DNA of 64,000 nt from Sarcomyxa edulis. Its lineage: Eukaryota > Basidiomycota > Agaricomycetes > Agaricales > Mycenaceae. The stretch is from the NCBI GenBank assembly GCA_009761415.1, contig QUOL01000002.1, positions 372,001-436,000 of the forward strand, written 5' to 3'. Shown here one piece after another: positions 13,895 to 26,453 of this stretch. The notes under the pieces were generated by a model that worked only from the letters and a program-made list of their open reading frames with translations, was not told where the DNA came from and made no database searches. The stretch's first letter is position 1. Every line of letters starts with the position of its first letter. Both the position numbers and the translations under genes were made by a program.

Positions 13895-16308
13895 TCAGTT
13901 CAACTCCCCGATGACTACAGCATTAACCAACTCTCCTTCTTGCAATTTCAGTATTCCTGTATCCTCGTTACGCTGTGGCAAGATTACCAACCCATTTGCG
14001 CCGTTCAGACTCGCTACCCTACTCGAGCGCTGGCCACCTGTACTGTACGCTTTCAGACCTGGATCCCCAGCTCGAATGACTACTCGATGGAATTCTGTCC
14101 TAGGGTCTAGGTTCATACTGTGCTGCAACTGCTCACAAGAAGTCCCACCAGAGTAGGACAATATAGTTAGCATCCTCAGGCCCATTAATCCGAAACATCC
14201 AACCCACCTGAACCTTCACGCGCGGCAATTGGCATAAGTGCAGAGGCCACCCGCCAAGTATTCTCAGCGCGGGTACCACGAAAATGTAGAACGTCACTAA
14301 GGCAGACGCAGGATTCCCAGGAAGCGCGAACAGGGGCTTTTTTGTCCATTCGCCTTGGCCTTTTACATTTGGAATCGTCGCGAACGTAGTAGGTTTCCCC
14401 GGTTTAATTGTGACTCTTCCGAAATGTACCGTTCCCTCGAACTGCCGTTCAATGACGGGCTTCAAGAGATCACTAGGGCCCATGGACGTTCCACCTGTGG
14501 TTAACAAAATATCCGCGCTGTCGAGGCCGCTCCGAATGGCGCTGACATGTGATGGAATACTGCGAACATTAGTGAGGATGAGATGAGTTATATCAGATAG
14601 CAGAGAGAAAACGCAACTCGTCCTTGACAATTCCCAAGTCTAGGACCTCGTAACCCATGCCTTCCAACGCAGCTTGCAACGAAGGCCTGTTTGTATCCCA
14701 GATTCCACCCCATTCATCGTTCTTATTGGAGTCTAGATGCGTCTCTGCAGATGGTGATTGCAAGTCGACGATTTCGTTCCCAGTGCTCAGAATGGCGACT
14801 ATTGGCTTCTTGTAGACTTTGACCTTCGGAAGAGATCAGCACAAGATACCAAACTCGATTGGTTAATTGAGTATACACCTCTTTCCTGCCAACAAACGCC
14901 AATGTCCCCAGCTCTCCTCCTGCACTGCTGATCCGCTCCCCACGTTCAAGAACCAGGTCGTTCTCCTTAACATCGGATCCTGGGACCCTGATGTTCTCAC
15001 CAGCCGGGATCTGCGCGAGGGTCTCGATTTCCTTTTCTTCTCCGTCATCATCGACGCATACGAGACGTGTATCTTCGACCATGATCACGGCATCAGTGCC
15101 TGATGGCAGCGGCCCACCTGTGTTGATACGGTAAACAAATCCAGGCAATAGAGCAGAGGCAATCCGATGATTTTTCGACGTTAGCACTCTATACACTCCC
15201 GGAGGGTCCGTAGCTAGATTATCGTTAATCCTCATTCAATGGAACTGAGCATCAACTTACATCTCAAAGCGTACCCGTCGACGTTCGTCGTAGCAGAGCG
15301 AGGAATATTGTAAGGAGAACAGACATCTTCTGCTAAGACATGTCCTCGCAGTGCAGGCGTCACCTGAAATCGGATACTTATGAGTAAATCTTGAGCACGT
15401 AGTCGGACTTACAATTTGTATGGACAATTTGAGAGGGGTGATCTCGGAGAAAATTATCTCTAAAGCTTTCTCAAAGGAGATCAGAGGGTAAGGAGAGATA
15501 CGGTGGCGAGAAGAAGCTGGGGAAATAGAGAAAGCATTCATGTTTAGTTTCCATTTCGTCTCTGAAAGAACGTGCTTACCTGGAAGTGAGGGGTCATGAG
15601 ATAATACAGTTCTTGGTTGTGGGATATGATGGGAATGATCGTGGTGGTGGCGGTGAAAGTGGTGCGAACCCTGTCCAGAGATCGAGGAAGACATAGCGGT
15701 ATGCAAGCTCTTCCCCGTCCCTCCTCTAATCAGCTCGATAGCGTGCCCAATGACTTTAGGAGAAAGTAGAGCTTCTAGGTTTTCTTTCACTGCTTTCGTG
15801 CTCCCAGGAAGAGTGACAATGAGAGTATTTTTAATCGTGCCAGCAACAGGACGAGACAACGCGGCCAATGGTGTATGTCTCAAAGATGCCGATAACATCA
15901 AATGCACAAGACCGGGAGCTTGACGATCGAGAAGAGGCGTTATTGCCTATATCCCAATTCTCAATCAGGTCTGCAAGCACAAAGGACTTGAAATTGACCT
16001 CAGGTGTTTGATCGCGGATGCCAAAGCCAGTCCCTCCTGTGGTGATGATCCAGTCGATATCCAGGTCGCACCAAGCCCGTACTGTGCGTTGAATCTGCAA
16101 GATATCATCTGGCACAATTACGAACTTATCGCACTCGAAAACCTGGTCTTCCGAGTCGGCAAGGATGTTTCGGATGGCAGGACCTGACTTGTCCACGTTT
16201 GCATCCTGGGACGCTGTATCACTGACTTGTCATACAATTAGAAGGAATCTAGAGAGATTTAGACAAGTTATGCAACAAACTAGTCAGTATACCGACTCTG
16301 ATAGTCAT
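13895..16308 (-). CDS. Molybdopterin adenylyltransferase / molybdotransferase fusion (gephyrin/CnxE type)
   Basis: Two-domain enzyme for the last steps of molybdenum-cofactor synthesis: the MogA-like domain adenylylates molybdopterin and the MoeA-like domain inserts molybdate. The first exon is only 16 nt (16293-16308), followed by a 67-nt intron; joining them gives a start reading MTIRV then VSDTAS, as in MogA. The N-terminal domain has the WIITTGGTGFG loop and a P-GSTKAVKENLEAL segment. A His-rich linker (HHFHRHHHDHSHH) follows. The MoeA part has NTGGPLPSGTDAV, ILLTTGGTSMGPSDLL, FALPGNPASALVTF and ends with the beta-barrel C-terminal domain at 13895. Domain order is G then E, as in gephyrin. 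It should be cytosolic and constitutive, unrelated to the terpene cluster. Confidence 0.93.
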
Positions 16309-16699
16309 TTGCACTTGATTTGCACTTGACAAGGAGGAGATGTCCGGACTCAAAACGTAAAGTCTATTTTTAGGTTACCGTGACAAATTTGCTATCTCCC
16401 ACTGCGACAGACTTCAGCCCACTCCTTTCCTCTTGTTTCCACCGCGAATCCCCGACTTAACGTAGTCAAGCGTCAGTCTAGGGGATGACCTATATGTATC
16501 AGCTCTAATTTCGAATGGTGATAGAAGATGCACTGCAATGAAGCCTGGGGCAGTTCTGCGCGAGTTTTGCTACTGTCTTGTCGATCTTCTGCTGGACTTT
16601 TCTTATTGGGGCTACTAGACGTAGTCTAGGATAAAAACAGACATTGTTTCTCATGAAGATCCTCTCTACATAGTCCTCATTGTGGCCGTCTTGAACGAC
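16309..16699. promoter_or_regulatory. Divergent intergenic region
   Basis: About 390 bp separate the divergent starts of the molybdenum-cofactor gene and the helical unknown at 16700. I see no gene. Promoters for both are inferred here from geometry only. Confidence 0.4.
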
Positions 16700-18436
16700 A
16701 TGGCCCCCCGATCCACATACGCCGATTCTATATACGCCGATTCCCTTCGAAGTTCTTCGACGTCGACATTCTCGACACTCTATACCACCACCTCTTCAAG
16801 TACGATTCCCGGAATAGGTTCTACCAGTGGAAAAGTCATACGGGCATTAGGAAAGACTGTTCTTCGCGGAGCGGATTATGTAACTATTCGAGCTACACTC
16901 TCTGTTCTTGCCCGTCACCTCCCTCTCAGGGACTCAGATGCGAAGAATCTTGACCAGAAATATGTTCGAAAGCTGTTCGATGATGTTTTAGAACTGTCGA
17001 GGTATGTGGCCATCTTTCAGTAGTAGTATGAAAATGCTTACCGTGGCTGTAGGCCTGACCTTTATCGTTCTGAATTCGAGAGCAAAGCCATAGGTCTAAT
17101 TTTGACGCAAATCGGCACTTGTGAAGTCAAGTATCTGAGAGATGCTCTGGTCAGATGGTCGCGTGTGGAACTAGGATTGCTGCTAAGTCGCATCATAACC
17201 ATTTTGGAGCCATTATGGAGGTTCGAGAATCTTATATCTTGGTCTTGAAATACTTATACGCCAATTGCTGACAAGGACATCCAGGAACCCCTCAGGAAAA
17301 ATCCCGTCGTCGGTGCTCACACAACTCTTTGTCAAAGACTATTGCTCTGCATATCCAAAATGGCTTCAGACCGTCCATAGACTGAGACCGATACTTTACT
17401 CATTTGGTCGTGTCGCTCAGATCGGCAGTTCCGCCTGCGAAGCATTGCTCGATGCAGGGTTTCTAAACGTCTTGCACTTCATCTATACTAATGAGCTTCA
17501 TTCTGCTCGATACTGGATTGGTGATCCTCGCGCCCCAGGAGGCGAAATTCATTACGCGTTCATGGCAGAACAATCCTCTGCCCTCTCCATGTGCAATGCC
17601 ACACTTCTACTCATTACAGCCTATCCAGAGCATCGCCACGTCGTTGTACATCACCCGGTGTTTCTCTTGTGGCCAAACGCACGCACGATTATGGGGGACC
17701 AGGCTTTGCCGTATCAAGGCCTGAAAGACGGCGATGGTGTCCTTAGCGAGGAGAGCTTTCTAGTTTCACTGTGAGTGTGCTACCGCCGTCTTTTTTTGCA
17801 TGATCTAAGACTGGATGCATAGCCCAGAGATATGCAGATTACAATGCATATCCACACTGACGCCCAGACAAATATTTCGTCTAGTTTCCGTTGACCGTGT
17901 ACCTGTCCTGGCCATAATCCATGTCTTTCTTCGCCGCGCTTCTCGAGAGGCTTCAACGGCCTTTCTCCGGGGCCTGATGACCTATTTCTATGAACGCACT
18001 GGGTACGTTGACGCTCTCACTGAAAGGTATACAACTCCCGAAGCTCATGAAATGTCCGACTAGCGATCAAAAATCTGCATCTCTGTTGTTTCTTTCTGAC
18101 CCAGAGGACCATAAATCACTTTCGTTCTTCTTGACAATCTTCCGAATTCTGGGCGACACATATCACCAAGAATTTGTCGATGCTGGAATTGTGCAGTTCC
18201 TCACTGATGTCCTGCATGTGGACCTTCCGAGTCAGTTCAAGACATGGACACTGGTCTCAGATCGAAATTTGCAACCTACTACTACCAACTTCAACCAACC
18301 TTGGCTTGCATATGATGAAGTTCCCGGGGAGTTGCATGAGAAGCCCGACGTCATCGTGTCTCCGATGCACAAACATTGGAAGTTTCCCTTCGATACGTCT
18401 CTTGATGCGTCAGAAGAAACGGTCCATGCTCTGTAA
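16700..18436 (+). CDS. Uncharacterised helical protein (ARM/HEAT-like look)
   Basis: I do not recognise this protein. The first ATG is 16700; an upstream GTG frame is not needed. The N-terminus is low-complexity, rich in Ser/Thr (SSSTSTFSTLYTTTSSS), followed by long alternating helical segments rich in Leu, Ile, Val and Arg, for example GLILTQIGTCEVKYLRDAL and LSFFLTIFRILGDTYHQEF. That pattern resembles armadillo or HEAT solenoids, though no repeat could be firmly delimited. Exons join in frame: one intron after ELSR, another after EPLW, and one at the ERTG/DQKS junction. The stop is at 18436. It has no signal peptide or membrane segment. It is probably a fungus-specific conserved protein. 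Bases 18437-18850 downstream contain no gene. Confidence 0.6.
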
Positions 18437-18850
18437 TTTTGAGAGTGTGGCGTACGCCATAGACGATGTTTAAGCAAAATCTGAACGGAGAGGGAACGGG
18501 TCAAGGCGATGATGAAGCGTCAGCATGGGTCTTAATGGGCATAAACTACTACACAGAGGATAGGAACGACGGTATAGTATTATCGGATAGGTGTAATAGA
18601 AAGAAAACGAGAGTGTGTATGCATCTACAAGAACCACAAAATGAACCCGAAGCAATAGCATGTTTCCAGGAAGATAGTGAGCAGATATTGCAAGAAGTCC
18701 AAATATGAAAAGGAAAAATAAGGAGGGAGATGGCGCGGTACAGATAAATAGTAAATAGTGGATCTAGGAACGGATAGAATGAATGTGTACCATGTCTCGG
18801 TGCCTACCACAGTGGTAGCGGGTACATTCCTTGAAACAAAAGACAAAAGA

Positions 18851-21800
18851 TTATGATCCAGTCCAGGGGCCAACGGGTGCTATGAACGCACCAGCCTGAA
18901 CTGAACCCATTCCGATACCTTGAGCGAGAGCTTTTCGTTTCTCCTCCCAAGCCCGCAAAGCCTTCAATAATTGAACAATCTTCTCCCTCTTGCCCTGACG
19001 AACATCGTTGATGCTAACGCTGCCCATCTTGACATCGTTGTCGAGGAGGAAATCAAATAATCTGAAAAGCCCGTCGAGTTTATCATCACTCGGATCGGTG
19101 GGGAATGCGGAGTCGAGTACAGGGGGCGATGAAGGTCGACCTTTGATAGATTCGGCTAAACGGAGAAGGGCAAGACCGCCACATAACGATCCTGTGGTGT
19201 CAGTGATCCGAAGGGCGGAGGGCAAGTGACTATTGGCCCATTCGACAAGATTGTCGTCGTTTCCGTTTCCAACGTTCTATACAAAACCGTCAACGTCAAG
19301 CAAAAAGACAGGTCGACGAAAGCTTACATTGGAACTGAACCTTCGAGTCTCTCTGGAAGGTCTTGGAGGTACTGGCGCCTTGAGAGTCTTCGGCGTGTCC
19401 GACTTCTGAGACGCAACTGCTTCATTGGCAAAGAATGAGTCTAATCGAGCTCGCTCGTCTGGAGTAGGATCTGCAGCTTGTGATGGAAGGCCCATGAGGA
19501 CGCGAGCGTCACGGCTAGAAAGCTGGTGAGGATTTTCTCGCCGCAGGGCTTTCTGCGTTGCGTCACGGGCACCTGGAGATGGAGGCCGAGGTGCAGGATT
19601 CATAGCTTGCGCGACGGTGAGTGGGATCGTTGGAATGTTACACGACGAGACAACAGGTTCTGGAAAAGGCGATCAAAATTGAGCAGATATGCAGTCAATC
19701 AAGAATGCTTACTCGTGTAGTCTCGACCGATAGTAGCTTTCATGATCGCCTTCATCCATTCCCGAATGATTGGCTTCTCGTCTGAGCTGAAGAAATGTGG
19801 TTTGTCGTGATCGTGGACAATCTTGAATCCGTAACGACCAGGATTGACATTCTCATCTACCACGACTTTGTATCCGATGATATTAATGTATCCTTTGATC
19901 TTCGTCTCCTAATGATAAAATGGTTAATCTGTGTGAGCATGCATGAGGAAGATCATTGGCACTTACCGTTTTGCTGTTGCTTCTGAGACAATACATGTGT
20001 GGTCCCTTGAGTACGAAGTACCGCAATTTCCAACTGTTGTATCGATCACCCTTCTTGCGCATCCAACCGTTATGATCAGGTTCCCCGATCTGGTCAAGTA
20101 TGCTCTGACCAGACTTCAACGGACTGACGATAACAGCACCCTTTGAGGTTTCAGTGCTAGCGTTAGGAGTAGAGGTCGTCCGTTTACGGAGGAGCGTCGG
20201 ATCTCTTTGCTCCTTCTCTTTCTCCTTGGACTCCTTTGGCTCCTTTGGCTCTTTGGGCTCTTTGGGTGTATGGTCTCCGTGGCTGTGTCGAGTCTCCTTG
20301 GGGCTGGACTTCGGATGACCATCCGATGTCGACGGTCTTGACGCTGATCTCCTCGTACTGGGGTATAGTCTCGAAAGACTCATAGGCGTAATTTTCTCGC
20401 CATTCTCGTCCAGGCCACTCCTAAGAACAGCAGGATATCAGCAAACAGTTCAGTTCTTGACAAGATGCCGATTCCACGTACACTGAATACCTCGGTGGAG
20501 GTTTGCGATTTTTGCCGATTGTTGCACCGAAGGCGCTTCCAAAGAGACTCAACCGGTCCGTGTTCTTACTAGCATCTACACTTTTCTTTCCTCGGCTATG
20601 TCGACTGACCATGCTGACACCATCTTTTTCTGTCGTGTCACGTCCAGTTGGTGACGCTCTCGGAGATGCCGGGGGTGCGCCTTCCTTCGAACGGGGAGAA
20701 GAAGCAGAGTCTTTGTCGTGATCCTTGGATGATGCAGAATCATGCGATCGACCGAATAGACGACGCATCGTCTTCGTTGGTCCTGATTCGCTCTGAAAAG
20801 GAAGAGGTCAATGGGAGTTGAGATGTTGAGTTCACGATTGAGCAGAATGAATCATGTAACATACATCACTCAACGCAGTCCTATCGTCTTCTTGTTCTTC
20901 GGGAACATCAGATATAGCCTTGGAGTTGGTAAGAGCACTATCACTAGGTGATAGCGTCAACTGTGCTGGGCGGTTTTTCTATATAACAGATTCAGTCGCA
21001 TCTTCGAGGAATAACACTGATAAGAGGAGACTCACTGTTCCTTTCCCATTGGTCGCCGGCGGGTCACCCAGTGCAATACCGAGTCCCTTCAATCCAGAGA
21101 ACCCTGCAGCTACGTCAGATCCTGGACTCATGCGAGCCACACTGGAACCTGCGTCCGAAGTTCTATCACCTTCTTCGAGTCGGCTCATGGGCGTTCCAGG
21201 GAAATCGCCCGTATGAGGCGGGCTCTCTGGGCTGACCACAGAAGCGAAGGCTGCACCTCCGTTCCCATTAGGGCCGTTGAGCGACTGATGGCCTGAGCTT
21301 TGTACAGATTGAGAATAACCGTAAGAGTGGTTTCCAGATTGGTGACGAGAATGAACATTGGATGGAGATTGAGGTTGTGATTGCTGAAGGAACGTGTTGT
21401 TCAAAGGTGAAGAGGGTGATACCTGGTGATCAGAGTAGATTATGGAAGGAGGACGGCGAAGGTCTGTGATAGCGTTAGCGATACGCATGCGTTTCCCGAA
21501 TGCCATGATGCCGATCTCAGACTTTAGAAGGTTCACGTCGAGTTCGAGCAGAACGTCGCCGGTAATTTCTTGTTCTGAAGGAGATGCGTTATCAAGAACC
21601 GCCCTTCAAGGAGAGCTCAAGAAAGACTCACCGATGAATTTATCGCAAACGTCCTGATCGAAGCCCTTGCTTTTCAACCAATCGACTACGTCGTCTACTG
21701 ACCATTCTGTTGGATGGCCTTTTTCCTTCATTGCTTTTTCCTCGACGAGGGTCGGCTGCTGGGAGAAAGCCGAGAGAGGTTGTGGCACTGAAGGGGAAAG

Positions 21801-23134
21801 AGAAGATGCTCTCGTAGAAGAAGCTATACTGCTGTGTTTAGATAGTGGAGGAAGTTGCGTCGACGATGGAGTAGGCGAAGGCAATGCGACGGCTGCGGCA
21901 GGAGGATCATTGAGGGCGATCGGTTCAGGCTGGGTGGGGGAAGCCGAAGAAATTTGTTTTGGTTCCTCGACAGGTGTGAGCTGAGGAGTAGGGGGTCGGA
22001 TGGTCGGGAAACGCGGAGCGGTAGCGGTTTGAACTTCGGACTCGTCCCTTGCAGGGGCATCGACATTGGTGTTGATAGTCCTGGTGAGAGTTGCCTCCCC
22101 CTCGTCCGTGGTCCCCTTGAGTGTCCCGAATTCGTCCACTTCCTCCACCTCCTCTGGAATATGTGGGTGCTGGCGCGCATACGAAGTGTGGGCGTGTTCT
22201 TCTGGGTCATCTTCTCCTTCACTTTCATCGCTGAGCTCAACTTCGATAGGAGGGGCTTTAGATCTGCCAGCACCCATTATCATCTCCAACTTCTCTGCCT
22301 CTTCGACTGCCCTCCTCGCTTTCTCGGCTAACTTCTTCCGAGCACCTTTATGCCAATTCTCACCTGCTCCGTCGTTATCACTAGGGTCGTCCAGGTCAAA
22401 GTCCAGGTCAGTGTCATTGTCCGTATCCCGGTCGTCCCGAGAGCTAGTGAAACTGAAACTTCTGCTCTCGTCAGGGTGCTCTCTCCGCCGTCCCAGCTGT
22501 TCTATAGCTTTCTGGACATCTGTCATAGTCGCCTTCATCACCTCCCCGTCTCCGGCACTGTGAATGCTGCCGTCCATCGAAGCTTTTCGATCGTCTCCGT
22601 TGACGGCGACAGGTGGTGGTGACTCGGACTCTGATTCTTCGTGCAAAGGTTGTAGGATAGTTTTGGTTGAAGGTGTCTGTTCCACAGGAATGGGCTCAGG
22701 GGCTGCGGGTGGTGGTGCGGATGTCGATCCGGAGGCAGAGTTGCTTGAAGGTGAAGCTGCTTGGGCGAGGGCCTCGGCAGATGGAGGGGAGGTCGATGTG
22801 TAAGTCTGAGGAAATAGACCGACTTTACCGCTGATATTACGTCCCTGATGAGCGAGAGAATATAGTAAGTAACTCATGGCAGAGATAATGGGAAATAATA
22901 GAATGGGAGCATTTCTGTGTATATATACGACAAGTTCTCCTTTCCAGCGGATATGTCTCACTATTCGACTTTCCGGCATCGCAATCTGAATCAGGGAATG
23001 AGACACACCTGCCACCAACCATCTCCGTACAAGTCGTCCTTCTCGATGACCTCGATCCGTTCACCCATACGAAACGAAACTTCGTCCTCATGTTCCGGTA
23101 GAAAATCGTGCAGTGCGTAGACATACTCGGTCAT
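18851..23134 (-). CDS. BOI-like polarity scaffold with SH3, SAM, PH and C-terminal CH-like domains
   Basis: Homologue of the yeast Boi1/Boi2 cell-polarity and exocytosis scaffolds. The start at 23134 opens directly into an SH3 domain (EYVYALHDFLPEHEDEVSF, then DGWWQ, then KVGLFPQTY in the next exon). A long Pro/Ser/acidic region follows. Next is a SAM domain (TEWSVDDVVDWLKSKGF, continued as TGDVLLELDVNLLK after an intron). After a second disordered linker, a PH domain runs from GWMRKKGDRYNSWKLRYFVL to IREWMKAIMKA. The last 120 residues, beginning DDNLVEWANSHLPS, look like a calponin-homology fold: GSLCGGLALLRLAESIKG, then LFDFLLDNDVKMGSVS and a helical tail. The first three domains match the family; a C-terminal CH-like domain is not part of yeast Boi proteins. 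The length is above 1,100 aa. Confidence 0.88.
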
Positions 23135-23499
23135 CTTGGCAGATATACTCGGCGTGTTCTGGCAGTCCTCAGCTAACAAACAAGGCGAAAAACGTCGTCA
23201 ACGAGCGATAAGAAGAAACTGTGGGTAAGTCGTATGTCAGTTGTCCCCAAAATTTGCTTCGACTGCCCGGAATTGTCGTGTTTCCGCCGAGTTTCCGCGT
23301 GGTTAAAGTTGAAAAAGAATTAAAGGAGAGATATTCAGTCAGAACTTGTCGACAACGTCGAGAACGACAGTGAGAAGGAGGGAATTAGAGCGCTAAACGC
23401 CGGCGAGATGGGGCGTGGCACCCAACTTGGAATTTACGCCCCTGTACGTGCCACGTGGACGAGAATTAATCGTGCCACGGCTGTATCGGCCATGTGCTT
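23135..23499. other. Upstream region of BOI-like gene
   Basis: This is the promoter side of the minus-strand BOI-like gene. No gene is seen. It ends in the 8-bp target duplication ATGTGCTT (23492-23499) of the adjoining transposable element. Confidence 0.4.
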
Positions 23500-24361
23500 C
23501 AAGGGGGACGCATCGGCATTTGCCGGCACCGGGGGTAGGGGGGGAGGGGGGGGTCTGAGGGCCTTATACACGAACTTACATGTGCCTTTGGGATTCATAT
23601 TTTAGCTAGATGGTAGCTTCCAAACACTCAAAAGATATGCAATGAGCTTCAAGTATCCAGAAGAATGTCCCGAAAAGCAACTGAGAGGCCAAAATAGATG
23701 TCGAGGCCAACACGTGGCTAGAACGTGGCGATACGATCTAATCTGCTCAAAGGATCTTCACACTCACATGTACTCGCATTTGGATGGAAAACCCGCCGCT
23801 TTATCCACCATTATGCCGACATCGCTCTACCACTTAATTCCTTCACCAAAAAAGTTGCCACCCTCAAGTCGACCACCGTGGTGTATTACGGCTAGCATGC
23901 TATTGCATTTTGCATTTGGAGTTAATTATTAGCATTCTCTTGAAACCCGCAGACCTCCAGGAATTGTCCGAGGCTGCAGTACATTCTCCTTATAATTACT
24001 CCTTGCAGTTTTACCTGGCCATTCACAGTTTGCAAACTCCGGTGGTGTATTACCGTCCTCATGAAGGCTCGGAGTTGCTGTCTCATCATCACACAACGAG
24101 ATTACAAGTTCCAACCAGGGAAATATGAGCAAAATATGGGATTCATGAATTGGTGATTGGATAAGTGGACAAAATCCTACCAAATTAGACAAGATATCGT
24201 GTTTGCGAGGAGCTTTCACACTTGTATAGGTGGAGAAGGGTCCTTCCTAATATAGTAAGTATTACCGCATTTAGAAGGAGGGGGGGGGAGGGGGGGCCTG
24301 TCAAGACCTTACACACGAAAAACAACATCCGGTGCGGGATTCTTGGGATGCGTCCCCCTTG
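23500..24361. mobile_element. Non-autonomous hAT-like DNA transposon (MITE), 862 bp
   Basis: The two ends are perfect 15-bp inverted repeats: CAAGGGGGACGCATC at 23500-23514 and its reverse complement at 24347-24361. A looser inverted match extends inward to a shared GCACCGG. The element is flanked by an identical 8-bp sequence, ATGTGCTT, at 23492-23499 and 24362-24369. Eight-base target duplications and ends starting CA-(A/G)-GGG are hallmarks of the hAT superfamily. Just inside each end is a G-run segment followed by C-TTA-ACACGAA; these inner blocks are in direct rather than inverted orientation. No frame inside looks like a transposase, so the element is presumably mobilised in trans. Confidence 0.82.
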
Positions 24362-24788
24362 ATGTGCTTAGTACGATGTTGTATTTCTCTTTCTTTTTCT
24401 TGTACTCCTAGTTCGGCCTCATTGTGGATCTAAATTTCTACAGGAGAACTCACTGCAATAACGAGCCATCTAATCTGATTTTTCCGAGTTTCCATCGGTG
24501 ACCGTCTTCTTCGGCAGTTATACAAGCTGTTCACTGGCACTGCATCTCTCAGGCTGGATCTTTGTGACGCTTTCTGGAAAGACGCTATACCTGTCTCAAC
24601 ATCCCAGTGGAGGAAAGCAGTATATCGGAGCATTCTAAAGCCGTCGAAGAATTCCGAAAGCTCGTGTATCGAAGAACCTTCCTCTTACGCATATCTCAGC
24701 TTCAGGTTCCTGCTACACAGGCTGTGCAGCTTTAAAATCCATTTAGTCCTTCAGATTTTTCTTGCGCATTTGCCATACTTGCAGCACC

Positions 24789-26118
24789 ATGGGTAATTCC
24801 TCGTCATCCTCCAGATCGTCCATCGATTTTGACCCATCAGCCATGATCTCCAAGCCAATCAGACCTCAGGCTATCACTTCGTCTGCGCGTTCCAGGCGAC
24901 TCAGTGTCAGAAATGATATGCGCAGTACTGATCACAGCTTCTTACGCCCACCTTCTTCTGGGAATCATCGGAGGAGTAGATCAGCGAATGCCTCCCTTGC
25001 GTCCTCGCGTACACCGGAAGCGCCGCCACCTTACTCAGCGGTGCCACCGGTGGCCCCTGCTCTTGGTTCTCGACATACGCAGGTCTTTACGACGTCTTCG
25101 AGATCGTCGAGACCTGTCAGATCGAACACTTGTGCGTCATATCATATCTAGTGGCAGAGAATGAAGATGTGACGAGTTTCTTTGATAGACCTTCGGGCCC
25201 CCATGCGCCAGGCATCCGTTGAGGATGCCCTGGAAACGTTGAAGAAATATAACACAGTCATCATTGTAGATGATTCTGGATCCATGCGTGGATCATTATG
25301 GAATGAGGCAAGTCGTGCTGTGTGATGCATTTCGCGGCACCTTCCTGATGACTTTCCCAAGGCCCGCGACGCACTTGCTTCATTGGCCGACACGGCAGGC
25401 CGATATGATGCAGATGGAATTGACGTGTACTTTCTAAACAATACAAAAATCGGAACTAATATGAAGGTACGTTGTCTTCTATGAGTTTATAGACTTCTCA
25501 TCCAATTGCTGATACCTGAGTAGAACGCCGCGCAAGTCAAACAGCTATTCGACAGCGTCCGCCCTCGAGGTATAACACCGATTGGGGAGAAACTGGAGGA
25601 GCTGCTGCTTCATTATCTGCTCCTCATCGAGCGTGTACAGGACGATCCCACCGCACTGAAAGAAATCAAGCCCGTGAATTATATCGTCCTCAGTGACGGC
25701 TCACCGACAGATGACCCAGAAAGCGTTATCGTCGCGGCAGCACGACGCTTAGACGCTGGACATTTTCCGATGACGCAGGTAAGTGATTCCTCTCTATCTC
25801 CGCGTATATTGCATTTTCCAACGATATACACCCTATCGCAGGTCGGTATACAATTTGTTCAAATCGGCGACTCTCGAAAGGCGACTGCATACCTACAAGA
25901 ACTCGATGATGCCCTCTCAGGGAATTATGGTATTCGAGTTGAGCCACCTTCTTTTCTTGAAACGCAACGGTTCATAATCTTTCATCTGTTGACAGGATAT
26001 CGTGGATACGACTCCGTACACTGGTGGTCGTTTGACTGCTGAAATGTTGACAAAAATACTGCTCGGAGGGATAAACCGGAGAGTAGATCACAGAGGTGCC
26101 GAAAGTGTTATGAACTGA
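24789..26118 (+). CDS. von Willebrand factor A-domain protein with N-terminal MGNSSSSS
   Basis: Cytosolic vWFA-domain protein of a type common in fungi, of unknown partner. The start at 24789 gives MGNSSSSS: Gly at position 2 and Ser at position 6 fit an N-myristoylation signal, which would tether it to membranes. A disordered Ser/Arg-rich segment with a PPPYSAVPP stretch (PPxY-like) follows. The vWFA domain begins around ALETLKKYNTVIIVDDSGSM: DDSGSM supplies the DxSxS of a metal-ion-dependent adhesion site, with TPIGEKLEELLL and VLSDGSPTDD giving the later Thr and Asp positions. Four or more introns join in frame to a stop at 26118. Such proteins often bind ubiquitin-pathway or stress proteins, but nothing here settles the role. 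Bases 24370-24788 are promoter-side sequence without a gene. Confidence 0.82.
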
Positions 26119-26453
26119 GTACGCCATCTTGAAGTTATTATCTATTGCTTACCCGACCGACGTCTCCGTCTAACTCACATACCTTTCCAAGTGCACCGAT
26201 ATGGTGCAACACCACATGTATTTTTCCAGTGCTCGTAATCTACACTACATTGTATCTATACTATCACTTTAATCTGCGACGTCGACGATGAACTTTCTGA
26301 CGGACCGGAACAATTGAACTGCAGGTCTACTCAACTCTTGCCTATACATGAGCAACAGCTACATAAATCTACGTCAAGTGTATCTGACACACCATATGAC
26401 ATCTTCAAGATGATGCCCACAGTCCGATGCCGCCCCCTGAGACATGAACAGCA
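26119..26453. other. Convergent intergenic region
   Basis: This lies between the stop of the vWFA gene (plus) and the stop of the gamma-tubulin complex gene (minus). No gene is seen. Confidence 0.4.
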
